From: Chlorophyllum brunneum
Taxonomy: Eukaryota; Basidiomycota; Agaricomycetes; Agaricales; Agaricaceae
Reading direction: 5' to 3'
Assembly (NCBI GenBank): GCA_963576785.1
Contig: OY756141.1
Location: 1,240,001 to 1,304,000, forward strand
DNA length: 64,000 nt
Part shown: piece after piece, positions 1 through 11,957 of the stretch
How positions within the stretch are numbered: position 1 is the first letter of the stretch
How the letters are laid out: the number at the start of each line of letters is the position of its first letter
Translations under genes and position numbers: made by a program
Notes under the pieces: generated by a model
Told to the model about the DNA's origin: nothing
The model's database searches: none
The model's input: only the letters and a program-made list of their open reading frames with translations

Positions 1-2112
1 TCTGGATGAGATGGTCCTGCGAGAATGGTGAATCAATCGATGATTGCCTTGGAGTACTCTTCAGCTCACCTCGACTGTGTAATACTCGGTTGGCTAGTGG
101 ATAATGACATGAGATAAAGGTCCGAAAGGAGCAGAAGTAGACGCTCTTTACCTAGCCTCTATTTCATCCTCGCTGACAACCCTGTGCTTTCTCTTCGCGG
201 GACGTTTGGTTTGACCAGTACTAGGGGTTTGTCAATTCAGAAATGACATGATAGTATACTCAACTCACCCGGGAGGCTCGTCCTCGTCGATCACGATGGT
301 TGAGTCTTTGGGATTTTTCTTATCCCCGAGCGCCTTTAAATTTGTCACGACTTCATCGTTGAATTGGAACCATGATCGCCTCCTGAGCGTAAAACCATCA
401 GTTACGTTCTAGGGCTAGCAACAACACCCACTCAGTGTCATATACTTGCGCTTCATAGTGACCATGATATGCACTGGCTCCTTTATGCAAGAGAATGCCC
501 ACCAGGTCGTAAATATTCGGCTCCCGTTCCCGGTGACTGCTTTCCCCATCATCCTTCAGGAACTGGCTCATATCGAGAGTGGTAGGGAATGAGATGGTAT
601 ATTTAGACTTTCTCCTTTCCATCGTAGAAAAGTCATATACGAAACGAAGCAGGGAAAAGTGCAGTGTTGGTGGAAGCTTGCTCAACCGAGTATACCTGAT
701 TGCATCTCGTAGCTCATTGCATTGCGGGCAACGGTACCTGAAACCTACGTGAGCTCGCCTACGTTCGACAAACGTCAGCGCGCTTACTGGTTGTCACCTG
801 TGAGTTGTTCTTCCTGTAGCATAGTCGATAAGCAATTTTCGAGTTTGGAGTTGCTCTGTAAGAGGCTATTAGCTTGTAAAGAAATTAACGACGAATTGCC
901 ATACATCAAATCTGGTCTCTATCTCCAGGAAGTCCGCTGACTTTTCTGAACGGTAGCGGCATGTACTGCAAGTGGTACCATATAGTTGTGTTCCTTGAAA
1001 CTAGGGGAGCTAAAGCAAGGAAAGAAAACTGAGCGTACTCGTCGACAAACCTGATTCGAAACTAGTGAGTGTAGCTCTGACATAGATTGCTTCCTGAACT
1101 CGGTGTCCAGATGCGACATAAAAAGCTTTGAAAACCTATTACATTATGTTGGTGTGTGGCCATATCAGAAACACGAGAGCCTTACTCCTGAGCATCTTGC
1201 TGCTCTGCTGCTCGCAGCTGCAGACTCTCCACCAACGGTGCCGGATTGAAGACTTTACGTGAGCTCTCTTGTAGGGCTGCAAAGGTGACTTGCAATTGGA
1301 AAAGAGGAGAGTCCTGATCCCATTGAGACGAGACGCACCAACAAAAGCCAAGGGTTCATACCTTTGTTTGTTGAAGTGCACACTGGTAGACTGCCCTGCG
1401 AAATGCTAAATTGCGGAACCAGACCTAAGTCGTGTAAAGTGTTTATTTTCAAATGTAGCCTAAGTCAGACGGATTTGCGTACCTGGAGGGAAGCGTTGGC
1501 GTAACAGGTAGCGCCCAAATTCTAGTTGATGAAGGTTACGACTGTGAAAGTGGCCATATTTGATTACAAAAACATACATACCATCAGTCCTACAGGAAGA
1601 TCTGGTTCTCTGCTGTCTTGAGTGGGGTTACATCCAATTGTTGCCACTTTCAGAAACATGGACAAGGCATTATCTAGGTGGCACTGGAGTGAACGTGTCT
1701 GGCTGCAGGCAATCAATGGAAACGTACCTTCATCCTCCCACTTGTCCTGACCAAGGTAATTCAGACAATTTGGGTTATCTTTACAGCTTTTCTTTGTACA
1801 TTTATCCCCTTCGTCGTCGGAGATAACAATTATATTATCTTCCCCCGTCCCAGATTCTTTGTCCATTGCTGGTGTTTGACGCAACTGGGATACTCCGTAC
1901 TTGTTCACGCAGAATGGGTAGTTCGTAGAAAACCCACAAGCCGTTAAACAGTGTTCTGTTGATATATCTGCTGCCCGGGAAACTTCAGAGCCAACCCAAG
2001 ACCATAGGGCAGGTTGTAGATTTCTGGTGGGCACAAGATAGCGCTTAAGAGATTCTCCCGGGGCAAGGCCTTTGTTGGGAGCAGGGCCACGCTTAGGGCG
2101 TTGAGGAGGCAT
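1..2112 (-). CDS. USP48: USP48-type ubiquitin C-terminal hydrolase (3' end off the window)
   Basis: Cysteine-protease deubiquitinase that removes ubiquitin from proteins; animal USP48 is nuclear. Reading the minus strand, exon 1 (2112-1728) starts MPPQRPKRGPAP and ends in the CKDNPNCL...KWEDE segment typical of the USP48 N-terminus. Later exons give the Cys box NLGATCYANASLQ (catalytic Cys codon at 1506-1504), then SPLFQLQVTFAALQ, LRAAEQQDAQE, FSKLFMSHLD, a CPQC zinc-binding pair near 735, and the His box HGHY near 450-470 followed by SWFQFNDE. At least eight introns are visible. A basic/acidic stretch (KRPAKRKHRVVSEDE) follows the catalytic domain near 150-220, and the gene runs off the left edge, so the C-terminus is not seen. 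The start lies 138 bp from the divergent GAA1 start, suggesting a shared promoter. The catalytic assignment is strong; the USP48 subfamily rests on the N-terminal segment. Confidence 0.88.
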
Positions 2113-2250
2113 AGCGAAGTTTCTAGTCAGCCCAGGGTGGTATACGCATGAACGCGTCAAGGTGGTGGAACAGATGATGAAATAGAGCCAGGGTCACCGT
2201 GATCAGCGTCACCAGCGATCGTCACTTGCTTGTGCACCCTGTACTGTCCT

Positions 2251-4687
2251 ATGGACCACCCTCCTAGCCCCTCGCCTTTGCGCCGGCTATTCCTCAAATT
2301 AAAGCACAAGTTCAGACCACAAGGAAATGCCACTGCAGCACGTCTAAAGCGCCGTTATGCAATCGTGTCCTTTTTCACCCGCCACCTGTCACGTTCAATG
2401 TGAGCATACCTCTCATATCTTCCTTCCAATGTTCATTGTCTGGCTCAGAATTCTGCTTCTTGTAGTCGGATACCTTTGGCTGTTGACATTGCCTTCTCAG
2501 AGACTAGGGCGCGGAACGTACATTGACGAGAACGCCTTACAGCCGAGCCAGGTGTGTCGGTGGACACCCAAGGCTTCTCCAATTATCTAATTCCCTTCAG
2601 GTAAATACATATTGGAACTGGGGAGACGTCAATGCTGCAGATAGATACCTTGAACAACTGGAATTCCTCAAAAACTCCAATGCAACCAGTGACCAGTGTG
2701 TCATCTTTGTTTAATTGTCAAATTGCTCCATCAATTCAGTTAATCCCAGGCGGTCCCGGTTCCTAAAGAACGAATTTGCGAAACTTGGATTGGCTTCTGC
2801 TGCACAACAGTACTCTTTTTCCCTAACTTCAAGTCAAGGGGTATGCTCTACTCAACCCCGTCCAGTGTTCTGAATTCCAGCCCCACTATAGAACATTCAC
2901 GGCTCGAATGCTTATGCTATCCTCGCTTCCCCACGAGGACCACGCAATGAAGCGATTATGATTAGTGCCTCCTGGTTGAGTAGGGCTGGTGAAGGGGATG
3001 GGACCTTGAATCTCCGTGGTGTATCCACCGTTTTGGCCTTAGCTCGCTTTCTGAAGAGTGAGCTTCTCCCTATGTCTGCAATGTGTCAACGCTGAGTTTC
3101 TGCAAGACTATTCCCTGTGGGCCAAGGACATTGTTTTCGTTATCAGTGATGGCTACCTTGACGGAATGCACGCATGGTTGAATGCGTACCACGGGGCCCA
3201 GCAGTCCAGTAAGCATGTGGCCAGCCAGGAAGAACCAAGGCTGAATTACGGACGCCACAGACCTCGATGCTGAACCCCTCGAGCTTGCATCGGGTGTGAT
3301 ATGGACCGCACTCAATATCGATTATCCAGGTCATTCCTTCTCTCATCTTGGACTCTTTTTCGGTGAATTTCAAACCTACAGGATTCTAAAGCATTTGCTC
3401 ATAAGAACACTCAGAGGGCCTAAATGGCAGACTTCCGAATCAAGATCTGATGAACTCTGTCCAGCGCATAGCCCAGTACACTGGCCAAGTACCAGTCACA
3501 GTCTATGATCACCTTGAGCTGCAAGATCCTTCTGTCCAATCATCTGAATTACTACCATTTTTATATTCATATCTGCGCCACAACCCTGAAATTAAGGAGT
3601 TCGCCTATCGAGCCAAAAATATACTCCGACATGTTGGGTATCAAGCCAGGGGAAGGGCAAGCGGGGTACATGGGCTCTATCACCAGTATGTTATTCCATT
3701 TCAACGACGATCACTTCATCTCACAAAACCAGGTTCCGTATAGACGCCATTACCATTTTTGCTGTACCAGCAACAGGGCCTCATGGTTTCCATGCCCTGG
3801 GACGGTGAGGTCCCTTTGGACTCGTCCATTCAATAGTAGTTCTAATCGATGGTTCACAGCATCATGGAATCGAGTCTTCGTACGATGAACAATCTTCTTG
3901 AACGCCTGCACGCATCGTTCTTCTTTTTCATTCTTACAACTCCTGATCGGTTCATGAAAATTGGGAGTTATCTTCCCAGTGCGATTCTGATCAGCGTCGC
4001 AATGCTGTTTCGAGGACTTCGATGTTGGGTAGACGCCGGATGGAAGCTAGACCATCCTTCGAACAACGAATGTGATCACTCCCCCAAAACCACCGCATGG
4101 TCCAGACGAAGCCACCATGTGTTACACATCCTAACCATGATGTCGGTAACCCATTTACTGGGGCTTGCACTATTCCTCATCATACGAAGTTCTTGGTTCT
4201 TGAATGATCAGAAGGTTGGTTCCCTGTGATCAAGATTAGTTTCACCTTTCTCAAATTGCTCTAGCTTCTTACACCCTTCATTATGCTTGGCGCTTCATTG
4301 GTTCCCCTCACGATATCCAAAATTCCCTATACACATAACGCAGACAGTGACCCCTCCTGGCTGGTCTTGAAGGCACTGAATCTCTGCTTCGCATCTACTG
4401 TAATCTCCACCATCACAGTGCTCAACTTTTCTTTGGCTGCTTTACTCGCTGTGACGCTCGGACTGCCACTATCCTTCTCAGGTCCTGCTACCTCGAAGCT
4501 CCTCTCATCAAGCAAATACGTCCTATATGCCTTCCTCGCCTTGGGGTGGCTTTTCCTACATCAGGAAACCTCGCAAGCAATTTGGCAATGGGAAATTCTT
4601 TCCGTATGGTTTGCTCCTTTTGTATGCCTCGTTTATACCCCCTTGGTTATCCAAGCCGGCATGGTGTGCATCTTATCATCCCCGTGA
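2251..4687 (+). CDS. GAA1: GPI transamidase subunit GAA1/GPAA1
   Basis: Subunit of the ER-membrane complex that transfers preassembled GPI anchors to proteins. The ATG at 2251 begins a basic cytosolic leader followed by the first membrane helix (ILLLVVGYLWLLTLP), which spans an intron beginning at about 2400. The lumenal domain carries family hallmarks: RTYxxENAL-like TYIDENALQPSQ, WAKDIVFVISDGYLDG, NAYHG, EGLNGRLPNQDLMN and NNLLERLHASFFF. Several C-terminal hydrophobic helices follow (3950-4680). Introns of about 50-75 nt are canonical; for example the exon ending TSSQG joins NIHGSNAYAIL. The stop at 4687 is 46 bp from the convergent TAF7 stop. Length (about 600 residues) and motif order match the family. 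Nothing appears broken. Confidence 0.9.
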
Positions 4688-4733
4688 TGTAGTAGTATAC
4701 AGTAGAGTCCACGCAACCAATGCAAAGAAATAT

Positions 4734-6421
4734 CTATCCTATTTCCATAGCTGGTGGATCATCTGAACCAAACAGGTCGCCTTCCACACCGCCCGCCTCA
4801 TCGTGATCACCCGCCGTTTCCGGGTCTGTATCGTCTGCCGCATTCATACCGATCCCTTCTTTCTTCATTCGCTGTTTTTCTTTAAGCTCGTCTCGTTGGG
4901 CTAGTTTCATTTCAAGGTCAGCGGTTAGCTTCTTCAATGCATCCTCGAAGCGTTTCTATGGAACTGTTAGTAGATGGTTGGGAGCGACATATTTCTACGC
5001 ACTCTAATTAAAGGATTCGCCGAGCTTGCAATTTCGTTGTTCTTCTTGGCCACCGCAGCCTCAAGGTCCCGAATTTCCTCATTGAGCAGCTTCCTAGCCT
5101 GAACGTCTTCGTCGTCGTCGTCCTCCGAGTCTTCCTCTTCGCTTTCATCTTCTTCGTCTTCGTCGTCCTCGTTTCCAGCCTCTTCATCTCCAAGTGCAAG
5201 ATCAAGTTCTGCGGCCAGCTCTTCATCAATGTCGCCTTCCATCTCTTCTTCGTCTCCCTCTTCCTCATCTTCGTCACCTTCACCAGTATCTCCTGGAGTG
5301 GCTGCGTCACCTAAATCAGAAATCGCTGGAGTTGGTGCATCCAATGGCTCGCGTTCGATGAACTCGGAATCCGACAAATCTGGATTGACATTCTCCAGTA
5401 CGTCTGTATGAGCACAGAAACGTAGATAAGGGGAATGGTCACCACTGGTCAGAAAGTCAAGACCAACCATATTTAACCTCAGTGGCAAGTGCATCTTCAT
5501 CGAGGAGTCGCTCTACCTGTTCCTCAACGCTCTCGATAGTCTTAAAACAGTCTTAACCAAAGTTCCAACAATAAACTGAGGGGGCTGGGCGTACCCGTCG
5601 GTTCACTCGTTTTCTGAATCTTCGCTTCCGGACGTGGTGGAGGGGTGGTGTGATCCCATGTGGCCAAATGAACTCGTCGATGTTAAAGTTTTTCTGATTT
5701 CCTACTTGTTCGTCGTTGTCAATCTTGTCCCCAATGACCAGCATCTGTACAAAGTTTAGGAGAAAGGGCGGCAGAATCAAGGGGGGACGTAACCTGACAT
5801 ATGTCTGCAACCTTAAACATCTGCTTGTTGTCTAGCGTTTTTTGGGACTCAATGATACATGGTAAGTCGACGAGCTTCGCAGAGTATGTATTGTTTCCAA
5901 TATGGAATACGGCACGACGAGAGTCTCAATTTCGCTCAGAAGGAAGGTAACGATGCCGACATGCTAGCATGCTCACCTTTGAACTTGAACCAAATGTCAT
6001 TCGACATCTCTCTCGACTGCACCATCTTCCTAAGCTTCTCAAGGTCTTCTCCGGGTTGCATCCGCAGAATAAACTGCTCTTCAAATGCCAGTTCTTCTTC
6101 ATCTGAATCCAGCTCTCGGTCATATGGGCCCAAGAATGACATGCCGGGAGCCTGAGCAGCAGCTTTTTCGCTGAGTTTCAGCTTGAGCTTGGGCTGGATC
6201 TTGGGACGCATCATCGACGAGCGTGTCGCTCGCTCAGAGCCCTCCCCAGAGACATTGTACATCGTACTTCCGCTACGGAGTCGAGAGCTGGAGGCTCGCT
6301 CGGGTAATGTCCTCTGAGACGACTGAGCGCGCTGAGAGGACGAAGTCCTGTTGAGAGAAAGAGGGGTGCTTGGCTGAGCCTCGACATCAATATCGTCGAC
6401 AACAATGAGGTCTTCTTCCAT
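4734..6421 (-). CDS. TAF7: TFIID subunit TAF7
   Basis: Subunit of the general transcription factor TFIID, which contacts TAF1 and restrains its activity. The protein starts MEEDLIVVDD, has a Ser/Arg-rich leader, then the TAFII55 domain: EEQFILRMQPGEDLEKLRK, DIWFKFK, DSRRAVFHIGNNTYSAKLVD and LPCIIESQKTLDNKQMFK. A segment IDEFIWPHGITPPLHHVRKR follows (about 5630-5740). The C-terminal half (4970-5400) is extremely acidic (runs of E/D from GAA/GAC-rich DNA) and ends in a charged coiled coil, KKLTADLEMKLAQRDELKEK. At least five introns are seen. The ATG at 6421 was chosen because it directly precedes the conserved N-terminal region and follows a stretch with no similarity. It lies 90 bp downstream of the SAM37 stop on the same strand. 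Confidence 0.87.
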
Positions 6422-6511
6422 TGGGCATGCGTATGTGAAGGTGTGATAACCGGCAATCCGTTCAAGGATGCAGGTGGTCACGTGCCAAGTACGATCACAT
6501 TTTACATACAA

Positions 6512-7850
6512 CTACTCGGCCATGAATTGTACGACCTCCTCCGCCACAAGCCCATCTTCATCTTCATCCCCATCGTCCTCTTCCTCAGCCTTTCCAACGA
6601 TGATCCGAACGGGAGAGCCCATTATCGCGAAATACGCTGCGACGCTACCAAGAGCCAAACCAATGAACCCCCATGTGAGCTTCTCGTATTCCACATCCTC
6701 GGGCGTTCTTTCTGAACCCTTCGCCCGTACTTCCTTGATAGCATGACGTGAAGGGATCAAGTCCCAAAAAGTGCCCCGCGAGGAACGCATAGGGAATGTC
6801 GGTCTGCCGCTCCAAAAAGCGATATCCCGGATACGTTTCGCATGATCAGCTATTGTATCATACCATTCAATCGCAAGCTCTTTGATGAGTGTATCCGGAA
6901 ATGGGGGGCTAATCAAGAGAAGTGTGTGTGCAGCAAGGATAAGGTCCAACGTCGTTGGTCTAGAGAACCGTCAGATTTATAACGGTAATGGGTTTCAGAC
7001 TGACCGTCCTTGATAGATGAACTGCCTGCCCTCGAGCAAGCGAGCATAGATACCAAGGACTTCTTTTGCTCTGTCTTGGATCTGAAAAGGAATAAATATC
7101 CTCATACAGTCGCCCCATCAATATACATGCCTTTTCCTTCTGAAAGGCCTGAGTGAAAGCTCCCTTTGCCTCCTCTTTTTCCCTGCCCACCTTCCTATCT
7201 TTTCCAAAAGACTTTTTGGCCAGTTCGGGTTGAGGTAGTTTCCATAACCCAGCGCTTTCCAATCGAGGTTTATAAGATGTACGAATTCGCCCTGGAACAT
7301 AATACCGCTGCGGTACACCGTACATGCCCGCAAGCGCTGGATAAACAACATTTTCCCAATTGCTGGGACTAGAGTAGCATGTATAATACTATAAATGTGC
7401 TCGTTCAGTATCATTGGATGAGCATTGCCTCACTTGACAGCTTACTACTAGGTTCCCGAAATGAGATTCTATATGAGAAGCCCAAGCATTTCTTTGCGAC
7501 CGTTCAGAGACTGTTAGTGGGACATCCAAGTCATACTGCGCGGATTTCTTCAAGCCAGCTATGTATTTGACAATTGAAGGAAAAGAGGTGATGGTAAACT
7601 GGTCATGGACCAGGAAAGGTAGCTGTCCTGGGCGACTCACTAATGAGGATGCGATGCGCTCAGATAGTATGTATACCCACCTACCGGATGGCGAAATGTC
7701 GGGGTTGTTGCATTCAGAGATACTGAATTCCCCAGGAATTGATAGCTGGAGGTACAATACGGTTGCGAGGCAAGTCGGATCGAAGGACGGTAGGCCCCAT
7801 TGTCCAGGCCATACATGCAGCATAAAGGGAGTTACAGTTTGTCCCTCCAT
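6512..7850 (-). CDS. SAM37: SAM37/metaxin-family mitochondrial outer-membrane sorting protein
   Basis: Component of the sorting and assembly machinery that inserts beta-barrel proteins into the mitochondrial outer membrane. The N-terminus carries the metaxin thioredoxin/GST-like start LHVWPGQWGLPSFDPTCL, then GQLPFLVHDQFTITSFPSIV, which is interrupted after ISPS by a GT-AG intron. The middle is a GST-C-like helical region, with PTTLDLILAAHTLLLISPPF in the last exon. The C-terminus has one predicted membrane helix (WGFIGLALGSVAAYFAIMG) and a very acidic tail (EEEDDGDEDEDG). This layout matches fungal SAM37. Four or five exons; start ATG at 7850. About 670 bp separate it from the divergent pectate lyase. 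Confidence 0.82.
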
Positions 7851-8524
7851 TTCAACGCCTGGTTGGAGAGAGAGCTGGACAAGTGAGAAGCAACAATCCC
7901 GTTGTCGTAAACGAACTTGGCACGACCGCCGAGATGTCTCGATAACGGCTATTTGGCAAAGACCTCGAAACCAAACTACCGACCTTGATAATAAATAGAC
8001 ATGTCCTCACCTTTACCCTCCTTCGTTTTCCTTCCTACCTCTTAAAACAACGGGGAAAGTTCGTATTTACAACAGAAACCCCCCATGTGATGTTCCTACT
8101 GGCGGTCCGTCAAGCTACTGCAAGGCCTTCACAAACCTTCGAATCGACTGTCACGGGGACCAAGTCAGTCCCATTGACCGGCAGATCCCTGCATTCTCTG
8201 AGCGCGACAGAAGGCCCGCGCGGATAATTTCAGCCTTCGAATTGATTAAGCACAGTTGTAGACTTCGAAACCCCACATCCGGAGTATTGTTCACGTCTAT
8301 GCGGCTTCCATCTCCCGGCCCGAGAATATATACGGAAGCTGAACTACTGGTGAAATTTCGGAGCGAAACTCGATGTGCTCTTCGCTCTTTGGTGTGTCGC
8401 CGCCGAGCCTCAGCCTCACGTATCCTCCAAATGGCAAGCGCCGCGGCGGCCGCCAACATATATTGATACAATGAAAAAAAAACATATATAAGTCTCACGT
8501 CCCATCCTGTTAGGCGGTAAAACC
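7851..8524. other. Intergenic region between SAM37 and the pectate lyase
   Basis: This 674-bp stretch lies between two divergent starts. A TATATAAG element sits at 8485-8492, about 33 bp before the pectate lyase ATG. I see no convincing gene. A minus-strand open frame here (8151-8498) has a GTG rather than ATG start and overlaps that TATA element. Confidence 0.5.
8485..8492 (+). promoter_or_regulatory. TATA box of the pectate lyase gene
   Basis: TATATAAG lies 33 bp upstream of the ATG at 8525 and after an A-rich run. The spacing implies a very short 5' leader, as in other highly inducible secreted-enzyme genes. The assignment rests on position and sequence only. Confidence 0.5.
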
Positions 8525-10196
8525 ATGAAGTTATCCACGTACCTCACTTCTCTCTTGATTCTGGTGGGGTCTTGCTCAGCCCTCCTCGCATTCCCAGGAG
8601 CCGAAGGCATGTTACTCGGGCTCGTTACTTAATTGAGCTTGATTTCTTGTATAGGGTTTGGTGCCCAAGCCATAGGAGGGCGAGGTGGTTCGGTCTATAT
8701 TGTAACCAACCTTAACGACTCCGGCGCAGGTAGCTTCCGCGATGCTGTTTCGGAGTCTAACAGGGTGTGCCCAAGCAGTGATTATTTTCCTTTCGCTCAT
8801 CTCTTGTTGCAGATTGTCGTGTTTGCTGTCGGAGGCATCATCAACATTAGTAGCCGCATCGTCATCAGTAGCCATGTTACCATCGCTGGTCAAACGGCAC
8901 CTGGTCAGGGTATCACTGTCTATGGCAACGGCGTCTCCTACTCCAGCGCAGACAACACGATTACCCGTTATATCCGCTACAGGATGGGAAAATCAGGTGC
9001 GTAGACCATGGAGGCACTAGACACCCCTACCCCTCGTCATAATGATGTATCATTTACTAGGTGATTCGGGAAAGGATGCGCTTACAATTGCCAACGGCGC
9101 GAATATGATTTTTGACCATGTTAGCGTCTCCTGGGGTCGCGATGAGACATTCTCTATCAACGGAGATGTTTCAAACATCACCATTTCCGATTCCATCATT
9201 GCACAGGGCCTTGAGACCCATTCTTGTGGAGGTCTTATTCAAACTGATGGGGGTGTCAGTATTCTTCGTACTCTGTACATCGATAACAAGACCCGGAACC
9301 CTAAGGTCAAAGGCGTTAATGATTTTGTCAATAATGTGGTACGTCGAAACTTGTCAAATGTTTTCGTTGTCAACTTAAACTGGCTCGCAGGTTTATAATT
9401 GGGGAGGTGGCGGTGGTTACATCGCCGGCGACTCTGACGGGGCTTCCTTTGCCAATATCGTGAATAACGTGTTCATCAGCGGTCCCTCGACTTCGGTTAC
9501 TGCATGTGAGTAATGCACTCCTACGTTCGGCTCGCGTTCTAAATGCACGTTTAGTTACACGTGGGAATGCTAATTTCCATGCCTATGTCTCCGACAATTA
9601 TTATGACCCAGACAGGGTAAGGGGACCTATGCGGTAACCCACAGAAGTTGATGAATTCTCTAGAACGGTGCTCTCAGCGGATTCATCCTGTCTCCCACGT
9701 CCGACAACTATTCGCCAATTGATTTCCAGGCAACTAGATACCCTTATCCTACCGTAAAGACCCTTCTGGACCCACTCGACGCGCTCGCCAAGGTCAAAGC
9801 ATCCGCCGGTGCCAGCAAGTCCAGGGACAGTGTCGACAGTTATCTCATCAACACCGAACTTTCGTCCTATGGCAAGGTTGGAGCTTTAATTTCGGACCAG
9901 ACTGTATCTCCCATCAACGGACCTGGAACCGTCAATGGTGGAACAGTATGTGGTATCTTTCCGGGCGACGCATCGGAATTCTGAGTATCTCTTCAGCCCC
10001 CCCAGGATAGTGATCACGACGGAATCCCAGATGATTATGAGAACGCTCACGGGACGAACCCCAATATCAACGATTCTGCAAACATTGCTTCAAACGGATA
10101 CGCGAGTGTGTCACTCATAAGCATTGTATTTGTCGGTCAGTTACTAACTGTGGCTAAATACCAGATATCGAGAACTATATCAATTCTTTGGTATAA
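8525..10196 (+). CDS. Secreted pectate lyase, polysaccharide lyase family 1-like
   Basis: Extracellular enzyme that cleaves polygalacturonate by beta-elimination, used to attack plant cell walls. The start at 8525 gives a signal peptide (MKLSTYLTSLLILVGSCSALL) followed by FPGAEGFGAQAIGGRGG, the usual start of the mature beta-helix. Further marks are LNDSGAGSFRDAV, FAVGGIINI, ITIAGQTAPGQG-like HVTIAGQTAPGQGITVYGNG, RYIRYRMGKSG and MIFDHVSVSWGRDETFS, in family order across about eight exons. The C-terminus carries an acidic repeat DSDHDGIPDDYENAHGTNP (about 10013-10065) resembling a calcium-binding thrombospondin-3/dockerin-like loop, then NGYANIENYINSL before the stop. A final intron of about 55 nt lies between 10108 and 10163. 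It appears intact. The C-terminal motif pair resembles that of bacterial and fungal secreted PL1 enzymes. Confidence 0.87.
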
Positions 10197-10224
10197 ATCA
10201 TGTCATAGAGACGACGTTCTGTCA

Positions 10225-10345
10225 ATGGAAAAGATAAAAGAGCTTGAACAGGCATACAAAACAGCGATGGAGCGATATGAACGGCAAACAAAAAGCGACA
10301 AAGCAATATGAACAGCAAAAACAGCAAGCGAGACAAGATGACAGC
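10225..10345 (+). repeat. Short A-rich imperfect repeat in the 3' intergenic gap
   Basis: Between the pectate lyase stop and the DUF7918 stop, the sequence contains imperfect copies of a GCGATATGAACGGCAAACAA-like unit (10271-10290), seen again as GCAATATGAACAGCAAAAAC (10304-10323). It is a low-complexity patch in a convergent 3' region. I assign no function. Confidence 0.35.
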
Positions 10346-10398
10346 GCGATTCGAGTACGAAGGTTCATTGAGCAATTAGTAATTAGAAAACGGTGGCA

Positions 10399-11640
10399 TC
10401 ATGAAATTGTTGATCCAGGAGACGTTGTAAGAGGAGTTACAGCGACTGACTCGCTAATCTCCTGGGATTGATTGGTTGCCGGTTTATGGAATGGGAAGAT
10501 AATCAAGCCTTCCCCGGGATAATTGACAGGTTTTTCTTCTGTTTCGGTTGGAGCCTTCAAGCTGACTGCCCTCCTAAAATCTGTGGTTGGCCGCTTCAGC
10601 CGCTGAGAGCCCTAGTGCGATTATGAGTATCACCTCGATTCCCCCAACCAATCCAACTTACAAGACGATAATAAACAGGATCAATTAAATGTTTCTTGGC
10701 ACTAGATGGAGGACTTGGGCTCGGGGTAAGAGTAATAGGCGGCACATTAGTCGGCATGCTAGCGACCCGGCGCGTAAGCGGTTTTTCTATTGAAGGTGAT
10801 GCTGGGGCTTTGACATCTTCAATAATTCCCTGGGCACGGAGGAAGGCTGGCGGACTTAATAAACTGTCCTTCGCTCCACAGGATCACGTACCAGGACTTC
10901 GGTATCGAAAGACGAAGGAGACATAGGTACTCGGTTTTCTTTGACCAGGATTGTCATAGGGCTCGACCCTCCACGTAGAGGGATATTGTTCGAAAGATGG
11001 TTGCTCGGCTCCGAAGCTATATACATGAAGGAGCCTCCTCTGAGTGTAACAACAGGGACATACCCGATACGCATACCATTCCGGCCCCTGTGTGCCCTGG
11101 GAAGCTGCTGAATAGTATTCGAAGGGACCACTGACGCAAACTTGACTCTCTTGATTCGAAGGACCACCGTACCTACGTCTTGGCCGGTTGGTGTCGAGTC
11201 CTCCAAATCAGAAGCTATCACAAATGAAGGATGCATTAGTCGAACCAAATATACCAAGTGGAAACAACGGTGCCCACCCATTTCATTAACTTCCTGGAAG
11301 ACGAAGGGCCTTTCGGCTGCTGGTCCAGTCCTCACACCTCCGCGGGATGCCATACCATCTCCATACAGGAACCTGCCTGGAGCCAAATAGCCGTCCAGCA
11401 TGATATACCCACATGTTTCGACTTTGCCTCCATGATCTCTCCAATACACCGAAAAAGCCTGGTGTCGTTTCAATCAGAAAACCTCTCAATATCTATGTAA
11501 CAGAGCTGTCGTACCCTGGCTTTTTCACTCGGGATCCAACAAGACACCCTGTGTGCAGAATTGTCGACAGCGACTAAGTACTCCGGCAATGGATTTCCGT
11601 CAACTGCAATCCAAGCCGAAAATCCGCGATGAGTGAGCAT
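10399..11640 (-). CDS. DUF7918 family protein, function unknown
   Basis: Uncharacterised family that I know from agaricomycete genomes, where it is often multicopy. Exon 1 (11640-11515) reads MLTHRGFSAWIAVDGNPLPE and SCWIPSEKAR. Exon 2 (11458-10893) continues AFSVYWRDHG, IMLDGYLAPGRFLYG, GVRTGPAAERPFVFQE and DVGTVVLRIKRVKF, the conserved core with its 'cover' beta-rich pattern. Exon 3 (10829-10662) and exon 4 (10602-10399) encode a low-complexity Pro/Ser/Thr tail. I chose those splices because the donors GTACGTG and GTAAGT and the acceptors fall in phase and extend an otherwise abruptly ended frame. No signal peptide or membrane helix is visible. The gene is divergent from the AP endonuclease (317 bp apart), and that gap holds no other gene. 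Confidence 0.75.
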
Positions 11641-11957
11641 CCACGGAGCCTTGGCCTAACACTCGCAGAACGGTGTGGGTATAGCTCGCTCGTCCAGGGT
11701 CAGAATCGGCAAGTAGCTTTGCACGGATTAGAGTTGAGGTAGGTTCAGAAAATAGGGTTTGCTCACAGACAGATAGGTTATGCAGAGTGGAATCAAAGAC
11801 TACTAGGATGTGGGCTCGTGGGTGGGGCCCAACGCTCGGCCACAGTTCAACTTGGTTTGATCGGACACTAAATTTCTCGGAAACGCAGTCAATCACGTGG
11901 GCGACAAAGTTGTGGAATGTGTCCTCTCCATAATCCCTGCTACTTTTCTCTGATAAC

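Noticed and set aside
5100..5300. Trinucleotide-rich GAA/TCG stretch resembling a microsatellite
   Set aside because: It encodes the acidic tail of TAF7, which explains the composition.
8151..8498. Minus-strand open frame of 115 codons upstream of the pectate lyase
   Set aside because: It starts with GTG, overlaps the TATA element and promoter of the pectate lyase, and has no recognisable motif.
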